NCBI GenBank assembly: GCA_002344355.1
Contig: DDTN01000046.1
Span: 124,001 to 188,000, forward strand
Length of the DNA stretch: 64,000 nucleotides
Reading direction: 5' to 3'
Source of the DNA: Proteobacteria bacterium UBA2363
GTDB taxonomy: Bacteria; Pseudomonadota; Gammaproteobacteria; Xanthomonadales; UBA2363
Below the pieces are notes generated by a model. That model was not told the DNA's origin, did no database searches, and saw only the letters and a program-made list of their open reading frames with translations. Of this stretch, positions 34,077 to 43,004 are shown piece by piece (within the stretch, counting starts at the first letter, position 1; each line of letters opens with the position of its first letter). The position numbers and the translations under genes were made by a program.

Positions 34077-35966
34077 TCAGATCGCCAGGGAACGGCCGAT
34101 CGCGGCCTCGGCAACCCGCACCGGCACCGCCTCGGCGACCAGGCGGCCGACCGTGGCGAGATCGTCGATCAGCAGGCGGTCGTACTCCAGGAAGCTGATG
34201 CCGGCGTCGCGCACGGCGTCCAGGACCGCACGCGCGGCCGGGCCGGCGGTGGCCGGCTCGCCGGCCAGGTCCTCGGCCAGCGTCGCCAGCTCCTGCCCGA
34301 AGGCCTGCGCGGCGGTGCCGGCCAGCGCCTGCGGGCGGTCGATCTTCGCGGCCAGGCGCTCGGGGTCGGCGGCCAGCCGGGCGGCCGCGGCCAGCATCCG
34401 CTGGCGCAGTTCCAGGGCCTGGCTGGCGGTGAGCAGCTCGATCGCCAGCACCTGCTCGACGTCGCGCAGCATGGCCAGCAGGTCGAGCGCGTCGGTGGCG
34501 CCCATCGACACGTGGTCCTCGGCGTTGGCGCTGGTCGGCACCGAATAGACCGCGGCCGGGTGCGCGCGCGTGGCCAGGGCGTTGACCAGGGCGGCGGCGG
34601 TGTACTGCACGATCATCAGGCCGGAATCGGTGCCTTCCGGATTGGCGATCAGGAACGGCGGCAGGCCGTCGCTGGTCGCCGGGTCGGTGAGCTTGGCGAT
34701 GCGCCGCTCGGCGATCGAGGCCAGCACCGGCAGCGCGGCCTTGAGCTGGGCAAGGGCCAGCGCCAGCGGCATGCCGTGGAAGTTGCCGGCCGACACCACG
34801 CTGCCGTCCTCGGGGAACACCAGGGGATTGTCGGTGACCGCGTTCAGCTCGATCTCGAACACGCCGGCGGCATGGCGGGCGGCGTCGCGCACGGCGCCGT
34901 GCACCTGCGGCACGCAGCGCAGCGAATAGCTGTCCTGCGGCTGCGCCTTCTTGCCGCCGCGGAACGGCGGGTTGCGCTCGAAGAAGGCCTCGCGGCCGGC
35001 CCGCTCGGGCAGCGGCACCCAGCGCCAGCGCAGGTCGAAGTTCTCCGCCGAGGCGGCGCCGTCCGGCCAGCTCTCCGGCGTCCACGGATGGAAGCGCGGC
35101 GGCCGGTGGTAGGGCTGGTCGACCAGGCCGCTGCCGGCCAGCAGGGCGCGCAGGTTGGCGGCGGTGGCGACCTGGCCGGGGTGCGGTCGCGCCGCGTGCA
35201 CGCGCGGGTCCAGCGCCGCGCTGCGCCCGCAGAAGGCTTCCAGGGTCAGCGCCGCGGTGACGTCGGCGGTGCGCAGCAGGCGCTCGACGTCGGCCAGCGC
35301 CAGCACGCCGATCGCCAGCATCAGGGTGGTGCCGTTGTTGAGCGCCAGGCCCTCCTTGAAGGACAGCACCAGCGGCGCCAGGCCGATCGCCGCCAGCGCC
35401 TCGGCGGCCGGCATGCGCTCGCCGCGCAGGGTCGCCTCGCCGCGGCCGAGCAGCATCAGCGCCTGGTGCGAGAGCGGCGCCAGATCGCCGCTGGCGCCCA
35501 CCGAGCCCTGCGCCGGGATCACCGGCAGCAGGTCGGCGTTGAGGCAGGCGACCAGGTGCTCGAGGGTCGCCTCGCGCACCCCGGAGTGGCCCTGCAGCAG
35601 GGTGTTGATGCGGATCGCCATCATCGCCCGCACCACGTCCGCGGGCAGCGGCGCGCCGACGCACACGGCATGGCTCTCGATCAGCTTGCGCTGCAGCTCG
35701 GCGACCAGCGACTCGTCCTCGAGCGCCCCGGACAGCGCCGCCGGCCGCTGCCGGCGCTGGCTGAGCAGGCGCTCGGCGTTGCTGCCGAAACCGGTGGTGA
35801 CGCCGTACAGCGGCTCGCCCTCGGCCAGTTTGGCGGCCAGGAAGGCCGCGGCCGCCCGGACCCGCGCCAGCGCCGCCGACGCCAGCGCCACCGGCGCGCC
35901 GTGCCGGGCGACGTCCAGCACCTGGGCGCGGCTCAGCCCACGGCCGTCGAGCAGGACCGTGGCCAT
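34077..35966 (-). CDS. Histidine ammonia-lyase-family enzyme with insertions, coupled to hisS
   Basis: 629-residue MIO-type aromatic amino acid lyase. The cofactor triad Ala-Ser-Gly lies in GSVGASGDLAPLSHQAL (158-160). YGVTTGFGS, the SH pair in LQRKLIESHA, YSLRC, and the substrate-carboxylate region SANAEDHVSMG follow; the Glu-Asp-His form of the last favours histidine over Phe/Tyr. Usual HutH is about 510 residues. Extra sequence is seen after GFGSNAERLL (~15 residues) and before the DSYSLRC segment (a PYHRPPRFHPWTPESWPDG-containing insert). It overlaps the hisS stop by one base (TGATG) and no other hut gene is nearby, so the role is uncertain. Confidence 0.83.
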   Translation of the reverse strand: MATVLLDGRGLSRAQVLDVARHGAPVALASAALARVRAAAAFLAAKLAEGEPLYGVTTGFGSNAERLLSQRRQRPAALSGALEDESLVAELQRKLIESHAVCVGAPLPADVVRAMMAIRINTLLQGHSGVREATLEHLVACLNADLLPVIPAQGSVGASGDLAPLSHQALMLLGRGEATLRGERMPAAEALAAIGLAPLVLSFKEGLALNNGTTLMLAIGVLALADVERLLRTADVTAALTLEAFCGRSAALDPRVHAARPHPGQVATAANLRALLAGSGLVDQPYHRPPRFHPWTPESWPDGAASAENFDLRWRWVPLPERAGREAFFERNPPFRGGKKAQPQDSYSLRCVPQVHGAVRDAARHAAGVFEIELNAVTDNPLVFPEDGSVVSAGNFHGMPLALALAQLKAALPVLASIAERRIAKLTDPATSDGLPPFLIANPEGTDSGLMIVQYTAAALVNALATRAHPAAVYSVPTSANAEDHVSMGATDALDLLAMLRDVEQVLAIELLTASQALELRQRMLAAAARLAADPERLAAKIDRPQALAGTAAQAFGQELATLAEDLAGEPATAGPAARAVLDAVRDAGISFLEYDRLLIDDLATVGRLVAEAVPVRVAEAAIGRSLAI

Positions 35967-37363
35967 CAGCCGGCGTCCCCGCCGGCCGGCGGCATCACCC
36001 GGGCCTGGGCGATCTCGACCTCCAGGGCGCGCGCCAGCTCGGCCGGCGCCACCTCGAACTGGCTCTGCCGCGCCAGGTCCTTGACCGCCACCACGCCGCG
36101 CGCCAGTTCGTCCGGCCCGGGGATGGCCACGAACCGGATGCCGGCGCGGTCGGCGTACTTGAGCTGGTTCTTCAGCTTGCCCGGCTCGAGCTGGGCCTCG
36201 ACGTTGATGCCTGCCTCGCGCAGGGCCGTGGCCAGGCGCAGCGCCTCGGGCAGTTGCGCCTCGTCGAGCAGGGCGATCAGCACCTGCACGGTCGACTCGC
36301 TGTCGCGGAACAGGCCGAGCTCGCGCAGCTGCCAGAACAGGCGGGTGGCGCCGATCGACAGGCCGACGCCGGGCAGGCGCGACTTCGTGTAGTGCGAGGC
36401 CAGGTCCTCGTAGCGGCCGCCCGAACAGACGCTGCCGATCTCCGGGTGGTCGGTGAGCACGGTCTCGTAGACGGTGCCGGTGTAGTAGTCCAGGCCGCGG
36501 GCGATCGCGAAGTTCAGGCGCACGTGGCTGTCCGGCACCCCGAAGTCGGCCAGCCGCGCCAGCACCTCGCGCAGCTCGGCGACGCCCTGCTGCAGCAGCG
36601 GGTGGTCGTGCGCCGCGGCGAGGCCGTCGAGCAGCTCGCCGGCATGGCCGTAGGATTCCGAGCGCGAGCCGACGAAGGCCAGCAGGCGATCGACGGTCGG
36701 CGCGTCCACGCCGAACTGCCCGGCCAGGGTCTCGCGCAGCCAGTCGGCGCCGCGCTTGTCCAGCTTGTCGACCTCGCGCAGCACCAGCTTCTGGCGCTCG
36801 CCGTCCTCGATGCCCAGCGCCGCCAGGAAGCCGCGCAGCAGCTTGCGGTTGTTGATCTCGATCCGGAACCCGGCGAAGCCCAGGCCGGTGAACAGGTGGT
36901 GGATCACCGCCGGCAGCTCGGCGTCGTAGCGCACCGGCAGCGCGTCCTTGCCGACGATGTCGATGTCGCACTGGTAGAACTCGCGGAAGCGGCCGCGCTG
37001 GGCCCGCTCGCCGCGGTAGACGCGCTGGATCTGGTAGCGCCGGAACGGGAAGGCGAGCTGGTGCTCGTACTGGGCGACGTAGCGCGCCAGCGGCACGGTC
37101 AGGTCGAAGCGCAGCGCCAGTTCCGGCGCGCGCCCGGCTTCGCGGTCGCCGGTCGACTGCGCGAAGTACACCTGGCGCTCGGTCTCGCCGCCCTCCTTGG
37201 TCAGCAGCACCTCGGCGAGCTCCATCACCGGCGTCTCCACCGGCAGGAAGCCAAACCGCTCGTAGGTGGCGCGGATGGTGTCGAGCAGGCGCTGGAAGGC
37301 GATCTGCTCGCGCGGCAGCAATTCGAGCGCGCCCGGCAGGGTGCGCGGCTGGACCAGGCTCAT
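35966..37363 (-). CDS. hisS: Histidyl-tRNA synthetase
   Basis: 465-residue class II synthetase. Motif 2 region LALRFDLTVPLARY, RYQIQRVYRGERAQRGRFREF, histidine-binding ARGLDYYTGTVYE, and motif 3 GLSIGATRLFW are present, with a C-terminal anticodon-binding domain (VQVLIALLDEAQLPEALRLA onward). Start ATG 37361-37363. It is upstream of and translationally coupled to the ammonia-lyase gene and divergent from tRNA-Pro. Confidence 0.95.
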   Translation of the reverse strand: MSLVQPRTLPGALELLPREQIAFQRLLDTIRATYERFGFLPVETPVMELAEVLLTKEGGETERQVYFAQSTGDREAGRAPELALRFDLTVPLARYVAQYEHQLAFPFRRYQIQRVYRGERAQRGRFREFYQCDIDIVGKDALPVRYDAELPAVIHHLFTGLGFAGFRIEINNRKLLRGFLAALGIEDGERQKLVLREVDKLDKRGADWLRETLAGQFGVDAPTVDRLLAFVGSRSESYGHAGELLDGLAAAHDHPLLQQGVAELREVLARLADFGVPDSHVRLNFAIARGLDYYTGTVYETVLTDHPEIGSVCSGGRYEDLASHYTKSRLPGVGLSIGATRLFWQLRELGLFRDSESTVQVLIALLDEAQLPEALRLATALREAGINVEAQLEPGKLKNQLKYADRAGIRFVAIPGPDELARGVVAVKDLARQSQFEVAPAELARALEVEIAQARVMPPAGGDAG

Positions 37364-37447
37364 GGGGGACCTTTCGAGGGACCGCGCAAGGGTAGCAAAT
37401 CCGGCGCCGCCGCCCGGCCCCGCCGGACCGGCCCCGGCCACCCCCCG

Positions 37448-37476
37448 TTGCGCGCCGCGGGCGGGGCGACTAGACT
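37448..37476 (+). promoter_or_regulatory. Promoter of tRNA-Pro
   Basis: TTGCGC (37448-37453) and TAGACT (37471-37476) are separated by 17 bases and end 16 bases before the tRNA. The hexamers are partial matches, but spacing and place are right. Confidence 0.5.
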
Positions 37477-37492
37477 GCGCGGCTCGCACCGT

Positions 37493-37569
37493 CGGGGTGT
37501 AGCTCAGCCTGGTAGAGCGCTACGTTCGGGACGTAGAAGTCGCAGGTTCAAATCCTGTCTCCCCGACCA
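37493..37569 (+). tRNA. tRNA-Pro (anticodon CGG)
   Basis: A 77-nt cloverleaf with encoded CCA. Anticodon stem CTACG/CGTAG, loop TTCGGGA, anticodon CGG (codon CCG). Acceptor strands CGGGGTG/CTCCCCG pair except for a T-T mismatch at the sixth pair. T loop GGTTCAAATCC. It stands alone between hisS (divergent) and mfd, which begins 61 bp after it. Confidence 0.95.
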
Positions 37570-37630
37570 AGATCTGCGCAGCGCCGGCCCCCAGGGCCGG
37601 CGTTGTCGTTTCTGGCCTGGACCGCACCGG

Positions 37631-40600
37631 ATGACCCTGCCCGAGCTTCCCCTGCCGAAGGCCGGCCAGCGCGTCGCCCGCGTCGGCCCCCTGCCCGGCG
37701 CCGGACTGGCGCTGGCACTGGCCGGCACCGCCCGCGCCAGCGCCGCGCCGGTGCTGGCGATCACCGCCGACACCGCCGCCGCCGCGGCGCTCGAGGCCGA
37801 CCTGGCGGCGCTGGCGCCCGACCTGCCGGTGGCGCACCTGCCGGACTGGGAGATCCTGCCCTACGACCAGTTCTCGCCGCACCCGGACATCGTCTCGCAA
37901 CGCATCGCCGCGCTGAACGCGCTGCCGGCGATGCGCCGCGGCGTGCTGGTGCTGCCGGTGGCCACCCTGCTGCAGCGGCTGCCGCCGCGCAGCTACATCC
38001 AGGGCCGCACGCTCCAGGTCAGGGTCGGCGACCGTCTCGACCTGGCCGCCGAGCAGCAGCGGCTCGCCAACGCCGGTTACCGGCACGTGCCGCAGGTCGC
38101 CGAGCCGGGCGAGTTCGCGGTGCGCGGCGCCCTGCTCGACATCTTCGCGATGGGCCAGCCCGAGCCGGTGCGCATCGAGCTGTTCGACGACGCGGTCGAC
38201 TCGATCCGCGGCTTCGATCCGGAAAGCCAGCGCTCGACCGGCAGGATCTCCGCCATCGACCTGCTGCCCGGCCGCGAGTACCCGCTCGACGAGGCCGGCC
38301 GGCGCTTCTTCCGGGACGCCTTCCTGGACCGCTTCCCGGACGCCGACCCGCGTCGCGTCGACCTGCTGGTCGACCTGCGCGAGGGCCTGGTGCCGGCCGG
38401 CCTGGAGTCCTGGCTGCCGCTGTTCTTCGCGGCCACCGAGCACCTGTTCGACTACCTGGCCGGCGATGCCCTGGTGGTGCTCTGCGGCGAGGTCATGGCC
38501 GCCGCCGCGCGCACCCTGCGCCAGGCCGGCCACCGCCACGAGAACCGCGCCCACGACGCGACCCGGCCGATCCTGCGCCCGGACGAGCTGTTCCTGGACG
38601 AGGAGACCCTGCGCCGGCTGCTCAACGCCCACCCGCGCATCGAGGTCGGCGCCCCCGACGCGCCGCCGCCGGCCGCCGTCGCGCCGCCGCCGCCCGCGCC
38701 GGCCGCCGTGCGCGGCGAGGCGCCGGCCGCGACCCTGGCGGCCTGGCTGCGCGCCCTGCCCGGCCGCATCGTGCTGGCGGTCGACTCGCCCGGCCGCAAG
38801 GAGGCGATGCTCGGCCAGTTGCGCGAGCACGGCCTGGAGCCGCTGCAGGCGGCCGGCTGGGACGCGGCGCTGGCGGCGCCGGCCGATGCCGCCGTGCTGG
38901 CCGTGCTGCCGCTGTCGGGCGGCTTCGCCCTGCCCGCTGCCGGCACCGTGGTGCTCAGCGACGCCGAGCTGTCCGGCGGCCAGGCGCGCGCCGCGCAGCG
39001 CCGCCGCGGCGCCGCCGCGCGCGATCCGGAAACCATCCTGCGCGACCTCACCGACCTCGCCCTCGGCGCGCCGGTGGTCCACGAGGACCACGGCGTCGGC
39101 CGCTACCAGGGCCTGGTCAAGCTCGACGCCGGCGGCCTGGCCAACGAATACCTGGCCATCGAGTACGCCGGCGGCGACAAGCTGTACGTGCCGGTCGCCG
39201 CCCTGCACCTGGTCAGCCGCTACACCGGCGGCAGCGCCGACAGCGCGCCCCTGCACACCCTGGGCAGCGAGCAGTGGGCGAAGGCCAGGCGCAAGGCCGC
39301 CGAGAAGATCCGCGACGTCGCCGCCGAGCTGCTGGAGATCCAGGCGCGCCGCCAGGCGCGGCCCGGCCAGGCGATCGCACTGGACCGCGACCTCTACGCG
39401 CAGTTCGCCGCCGGCTTCCCGTTCGAGCCGACGCCCGACCAGCAGGTCGCCATCGACGCGGTGCTCGCCGACCTCGGCCGCGACGTGCCGATGGACCGCG
39501 TGGTCTGCGGCGACGTCGGCTTCGGCAAGACCGAAGTCGCCCTGCGCGCCGCCTTCGCCGCCGCCATCGGCGGCCGCCAGGTCGCCCTGCTGGTGCCGAC
39601 CACGCTGCTGGCCGAGCAGCACTTCCGCAACTTCCAGGACCGCTTCGCCGACTGGCCGCTGCGCATCGAGCTGCTGTCGCGCTTCCGCAGCGCCAGGGAG
39701 ATCGCCGCCGCCCTGAAGTCGCTGGCCGAAGGACGCACCGACATCGTCATCGGCACCCACCGCCTGCTCTCGCCGGACGTGAAGTTCGAGCGCCTGGGCC
39801 TGGTGATCGTCGACGAGGAACAGCGTTTCGGCGTGCGCCAGAAGGAGAAGCTGAAGGCGCTGCGCGCCGAGGTGCACCTGCTGACCCTGACCGCCACGCC
39901 GATCCCGCGCACCCTGAACATGGCGATGTCCGGCCTGCGCGACCTGTCGATCATCGCCACGCCGCCGAAGAGCCGGATGGCGGTGAAGACCCTGGTCACG
40001 CCCTGGGACGCAGCCCTGGTCCGCGAGGCCTTCGCGCGCGAGCTCGGCCGCGGCGGCCAGGTCTACTTCCTGCACAACGAGGTCGACAGCATCGAGCGCC
40101 AGGCGCGCGAGCTGGCCGAGCTGGTGCCCGAGGCGCGCGTCCGGATCGCCCACGGCCAGATGCCGGAGAAGGAGCTGGAGCGCGTGATGGCCGACTTCTA
40201 CCGCCAGCGCTTCAACACCCTGGTGTGCTCGACCATCATCGAGTCCGGCATCGACGTGCCGACCGCCAACACCATCCTGATCAACCGCGCCGACCGCTTC
40301 GGCCTCGCCCAGCTGCACCAGCTGCGCGGCCGGGTCGGCCGCAGCCACCACCGCGCCTTCGCCTACCTGCTGGTGCCCGACCGCCGCGGCCTCACCGGCG
40401 ACGCCGCCAAGCGCCTGGAGGCGATCGCCTCGCTGGAGGAGCTGGGCGCCGGCTTCATGCTGGCCACCCACGACCTGGAGATCCGCGGCGCCGGCGAGCT
40501 GCTCGGCGAGGAGCAGAGCGGCCAGATCGAGGCGATCGGCTTCAGCCTGTACACCGAGCTGCTGGAGCGCGCGGTGCGCGCCATCAAGGCCGGACGCATC

Positions 40601-41065
40601 CCCGACCTGGACGACGCCAGCCACCACGGCGCCGAGGTCGAGCTGCACCTGCCGGCCCTGATCCCCGACGACTACCTGCCCGACGTGCACACCCGGCTGA
40701 TGCTCTACAAGCGTATCGCCACCTGCAGCGACGACGCCGCCCTGGACGCCATGCAGGTCGAGATGATCGACCGCTTCGGCCTGCTGCCGCCGCAGGTGAA
40801 GAACCTGTTCGCGGTGACCGCGATCAAGCTGCGCGCCACCGGCCTGGGCATCCGCCGCCTGGAGTTCGGCGAGCACGGCGGCCGCGTGGTGTTCCACCCG
40901 CAGCCCGGCTTCGAGCCGCTCAACCTGATCCGCCTGATCCAGGCCGAGCCGAAGACCTACGCCTTCGACGGCCAGGACAAGCTGCGCATCAAGGCCGCCC
41001 TGCCCGAGGCCGCGCAGCGGATCGCCGCGGCGCGCGTGCTGATGGGGCGGCTGGCGGGGGGCTGA
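37631..41065 (+). CDS. mfd: Transcription-repair coupling factor
   Basis: 1144-residue DNA translocase that removes stalled RNA polymerase and recruits UvrA. Order: UvrB-like N-terminal domains (PDWEILPYDQFSPHPDIVSQ), an Ala/Pro-rich linker near residues 345-370, the RNA-polymerase-interaction domain with VVHEDHGVGRYQGLVK, Walker A CGDVGFGKTEVALRAAFAA, DEEQ box LVIVDEEQRFGVRQKEKLKA, helicase motif VI HQLRGRVGRSHHRAFAYLL, and the C-terminal TRCF domain. Full length. A short 5' region after tRNA-Pro has no separate promoter that I can define. Confidence 0.97.
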   Translation: MTLPELPLPKAGQRVARVGPLPGAGLALALAGTARASAAPVLAITADTAAAAALEADLAALAPDLPVAHLPDWEILPYDQFSPHPDIVSQRIAALNALPAMRRGVLVLPVATLLQRLPPRSYIQGRTLQVRVGDRLDLAAEQQRLANAGYRHVPQVAEPGEFAVRGALLDIFAMGQPEPVRIELFDDAVDSIRGFDPESQRSTGRISAIDLLPGREYPLDEAGRRFFRDAFLDRFPDADPRRVDLLVDLREGLVPAGLESWLPLFFAATEHLFDYLAGDALVVLCGEVMAAAARTLRQAGHRHENRAHDATRPILRPDELFLDEETLRRLLNAHPRIEVGAPDAPPPAAVAPPPPAPAAVRGEAPAATLAAWLRALPGRIVLAVDSPGRKEAMLGQLREHGLEPLQAAGWDAALAAPADAAVLAVLPLSGGFALPAAGTVVLSDAELSGGQARAAQRRRGAAARDPETILRDLTDLALGAPVVHEDHGVGRYQGLVKLDAGGLANEYLAIEYAGGDKLYVPVAALHLVSRYTGGSADSAPLHTLGSEQWAKARRKAAEKIRDVAAELLEIQARRQARPGQAIALDRDLYAQFAAGFPFEPTPDQQVAIDAVLADLGRDVPMDRVVCGDVGFGKTEVALRAAFAAAIGGRQVALLVPTTLLAEQHFRNFQDRFADWPLRIELLSRFRSAREIAAALKSLAEGRTDIVIGTHRLLSPDVKFERLGLVIVDEEQRFGVRQKEKLKALRAEVHLLTLTATPIPRTLNMAMSGLRDLSIIATPPKSRMAVKTLVTPWDAALVREAFARELGRGGQVYFLHNEVDSIERQARELAELVPEARVRIAHGQMPEKELERVMADFYRQRFNTLVCSTIIESGIDVPTANTILINRADRFGLAQLHQLRGRVGRSHHRAFAYLLVPDRRGLTGDAAKRLEAIASLEELGAGFMLATHDLEIRGAGELLGEEQSGQIEAIGFSLYTELLERAVRAIKAGRIPDLDDASHHGAEVELHLPALIPDDYLPDVHTRLMLYKRIATCSDDAALDAMQVEMIDRFGLLPPQVKNLFAVTAIKLRATGLGIRRLEFGEHGGRVVFHPQPGFEPLNLIRLIQAEPKTYAFDGQDKLRIKAALPEAAQRIAAARVLMGRLAGG

Positions 41066-41333
41066 GGAGTTCGGGCAGGCGCGCCGGGCCGCGGCCCGGC
41101 GGCCGCAGGAACCGGCCCCGACGCGGAGCGGTCACGCCCGGCAAGGGCCGGCGGACGCGCCGTGGGCGGTGGAGACCTGCGCGGCGCGCAGCGGACCACC
41201 TCCCTGGCCGCCCCGGATGCACCGCAGCGACGACGCGCCCCACCGCCACGGCCGAGCGTGGTCGACTTCACACAGGTTTCGGGAAATCCGCGTTAATCTG
41301 CCTGGAGGGGGAGCAGGCACAGGAGCTGTCGCC

Positions 41334-41735
41334 ATGACCCGAGCCACCATCGCCCTCCTTCTGGGCCTTGCCGCCACCTCGGCGCCGGCCCAGGAAGAGC
41401 GCTACGAGGAACGCTGGGTCCGCCTGGCCGATGCCTGGACCGCGGCCGCCGCCACCGATGCCGGCGGCGCCTGGCAGGCCGAGTTCGAGCGCGTCCATCC
41501 CGCCGTCCAGGCCGACGCCGAACGCCGCTGCGGCCGTGCCGGTGCCGCCGCCGGCTTCAACAGCTTCCAGGCCGTCCTGGTGATCGGCCGCGACGGCCGC
41601 GTCGAGGAAACCCTGCCGATGCCGCCCAGCAGCCACTTCCGCTGCTTCGAACGCTTCCTGCGCGGGCAGCGCTACCCCGCGCCGCCCAGCCAGCCCTGGC
41701 AGGTGCAGGTGGAATTCGCGCTGGAACGCAGGTAG
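41334..41735 (+). CDS. Small exported protein, unknown function
   Basis: 133 residues with a clear signal peptide (TRATIALLLGLAATSAPAQ). The mature part includes RRCGRAGAAAGFNSFQAVLV, then VIGRDGRVEETLPMPPSSHF and ends WQVQVEFALERR. This pattern resembles the energy-transducing C-terminal fold of TonB-like small proteins (strand-helix-strand), but I cannot assign it. TTAATC and weak -35-like bases lie about 40 bp upstream. It is monocistronic. Confidence 0.72.
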   Translation: MTRATIALLLGLAATSAPAQEERYEERWVRLADAWTAAAATDAGGAWQAEFERVHPAVQADAERRCGRAGAAAGFNSFQAVLVIGRDGRVEETLPMPPSSHFRCFERFLRGQRYPAPPSQPWQVQVEFALERR

Positions 41736-41774
41736 CAAGATATCCCGGCAAGGCACGCGGAGTCCGGTCGACCT

Positions 41775-41858
41775 GGACCCGGGACCCGGGACCCGGGACC
41801 CGGGACCCGGGACCCGGGACCCGGGACCCGGGACCCGCGACCCGGAACCCGGGACCCG
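41775..41858 (+). repeat. Heptamer tandem repeat GGACCCG, 12 units
   Basis: Nine perfect GGACCCG units (41775-41837) are followed by three variant units (CGACCCG, GAACCCG, GGACCCG) ending at 41858. Looser copies of the same heptad (for example GGAACCTGGAACCTGGAG near 41880-41900, GGGACCCGGTACCTGGGA near 41912) continue to about 41930. A reverse-complement echo (TTCCGGTCCCGGGTCGCGAG) lies at about 42165. No spacers, so not a CRISPR. It is intergenic and starts 40 bp after the small exported protein gene. Confidence 0.93.
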
Positions 41859-42042
41859 GAGCTCGGAGCCGCGTACCGGGAACCTGGAACCTGGAGCTCG
41901 TGATCCGGGGAGCGGGACCCGGTACCTGGGACGCATGGATCCTGGCCGGCATGGGATGGCCGAAGGCGATCACTGGGTATGCGAAGAACCGGGCCGGGGC
42001 CGGGTTTCGATCGTCAGGCACTGGCCGCGGCACCGCACTTCT

Positions 42043-42068
42043 CCCCTCCCCCGCGGGCGGGGGAGGGG
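42043..42068. repeat. GC-rich inverted repeat
   Basis: CCCCTCCCCCGC (42043-42054) and GCGGGGGAGGGG (42057-42068) form a perfect 12-bp stem with a GG loop, followed by GCGGGGGAGAGGG, a second partial copy. It lies between the heptamer array and the SDR gene, whose minus-strand stop is at 42196. Such elements recur in intergenic DNA of GC-rich proteobacteria; it could act as a hairpin terminator without a T-run. Confidence 0.75.
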
Positions 42069-42195
42069 CGGGGGAGAGGGCCGGCACCTGCGGCGCGCAA
42101 GTTGCCGACCGTGCCATGGCCCGATGGCTGGCCGATAGGCCTGGCCACGCGCTCCGGCATCGGGTTCCGGTCCCGGGTCGCGAGTCCCGGCTCCA

Positions 42196-42897
42196 TCAGA
42201 CCAACCCGTCCACCACCAGATGCTGGCCATGAACGTCGCGTGCAGCCTCCGAGGCCAGGAACAGCAGGCAGCCGGCCAGCGCGTCGGTGGATACCCAGCG
42301 AGCGTGGTCGGCATCGGGCATGGCGGCGCGATTGGCCGGGGTATCGATCAGGCTGGGCGCGATGCTGTTGACCGCGATGCCCTCGCCGCGCAACTCGGCG
42401 GACAGCGACTCCACCAGCCGCTGCAGCGCGCTCTTGGCAGCCACATAGGCGCCCTTGTGCGCCTCGCCGCGGGCCGCGGCGCGCGCCGTGACCGCGACGA
42501 TCCGGCCGCCCCCCGCCGCGCGCAGCGCCGGCACAGCCGCACCCGCGCACACCACGAACGACCAGGCATTGAGATCCATCATGCGCTGCCAGCTTTCGCG
42601 GCTGATCGCGTGGCTGGCCTCGCCCATCTCGAAACCGCCGGCGACGTGCACCAGCGCGTCGAGCCGCCCGAAGCGCTGCACCGCGGCCTCGACCGCACGC
42701 GCCATGGCGTCGCCGTCGCAGACGTCGGCGACGCAGGCCAGGCAGTCCGGACTCAGCGCGTCGGCCACCGTCGCCAGCGCATCGCCCTCGCGGTCGACCA
42801 GGCACAGCCGGTCGCCACGCGCGTGGAAGGCCTGCGCGGCGGCGCGGCCGAGCGCGCCGGCGGCGCCGGTGATCAGGACGGTGGCGGGCTGGTTCAT
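42196..42897 (-). CDS. Short-chain dehydrogenase/reductase with altered catalytic Ser
   Basis: 233-residue SDR. Cofactor motif ITGAAGALGRAAAQAF, acidic VDREGD (NAD-preferring), HVAGG, and the YVAAKSAL Tyr-Lys pair. The position 13 residues before the Tyr, normally the catalytic Ser, is Ala (VTARAAARGEAHKGAY), although a Thr lies next to it. The C-terminal GQHLVVDGLV is typical. Substrate unknown. The stop side faces the repeat region; the 5' end is ~110 bp from the VOC gene stop on the same strand. Confidence 0.85.
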   Translation of the reverse strand: MNQPATVLITGAAGALGRAAAQAFHARGDRLCLVDREGDALATVADALSPDCLACVADVCDGDAMARAVEAAVQRFGRLDALVHVAGGFEMGEASHAISRESWQRMMDLNAWSFVVCAGAAVPALRAAGGGRIVAVTARAAARGEAHKGAYVAAKSALQRLVESLSAELRGEGIAVNSIAPSLIDTPANRAAMPDADHARWVSTDALAGCLLFLASEAARDVHGQHLVVDGLV

Positions 42898-43004
42898 GGC
42901 ATGGGTCTCCGGACGATCGAGCCGCCTACGATAGCCCAGGAGGATGCCGAGGCCGACCGTGCCATGTGCGGGCCACCCCCGTCACCGGCTGCGATGCCCG
43001 GCGA

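Noticed and set aside
36254..37630. Very long plus-strand frame running from hisS into mfd
   Set aside because: It is the antisense of hisS and continues into mfd only because GC-rich codon bias removes stops; the mfd start at 37631 fits the family and the upstream part has no domain.
37520..40897. 1125-codon open frame antisense to mfd
   Set aside because: It is a shadow of mfd: long QH/AG/VD-rich composition, no domain, no ribosome-binding site.
41775..41858. Possible CRISPR array
   Set aside because: Seven-base units with no spacers and no cas gene; it is a simple tandem repeat.
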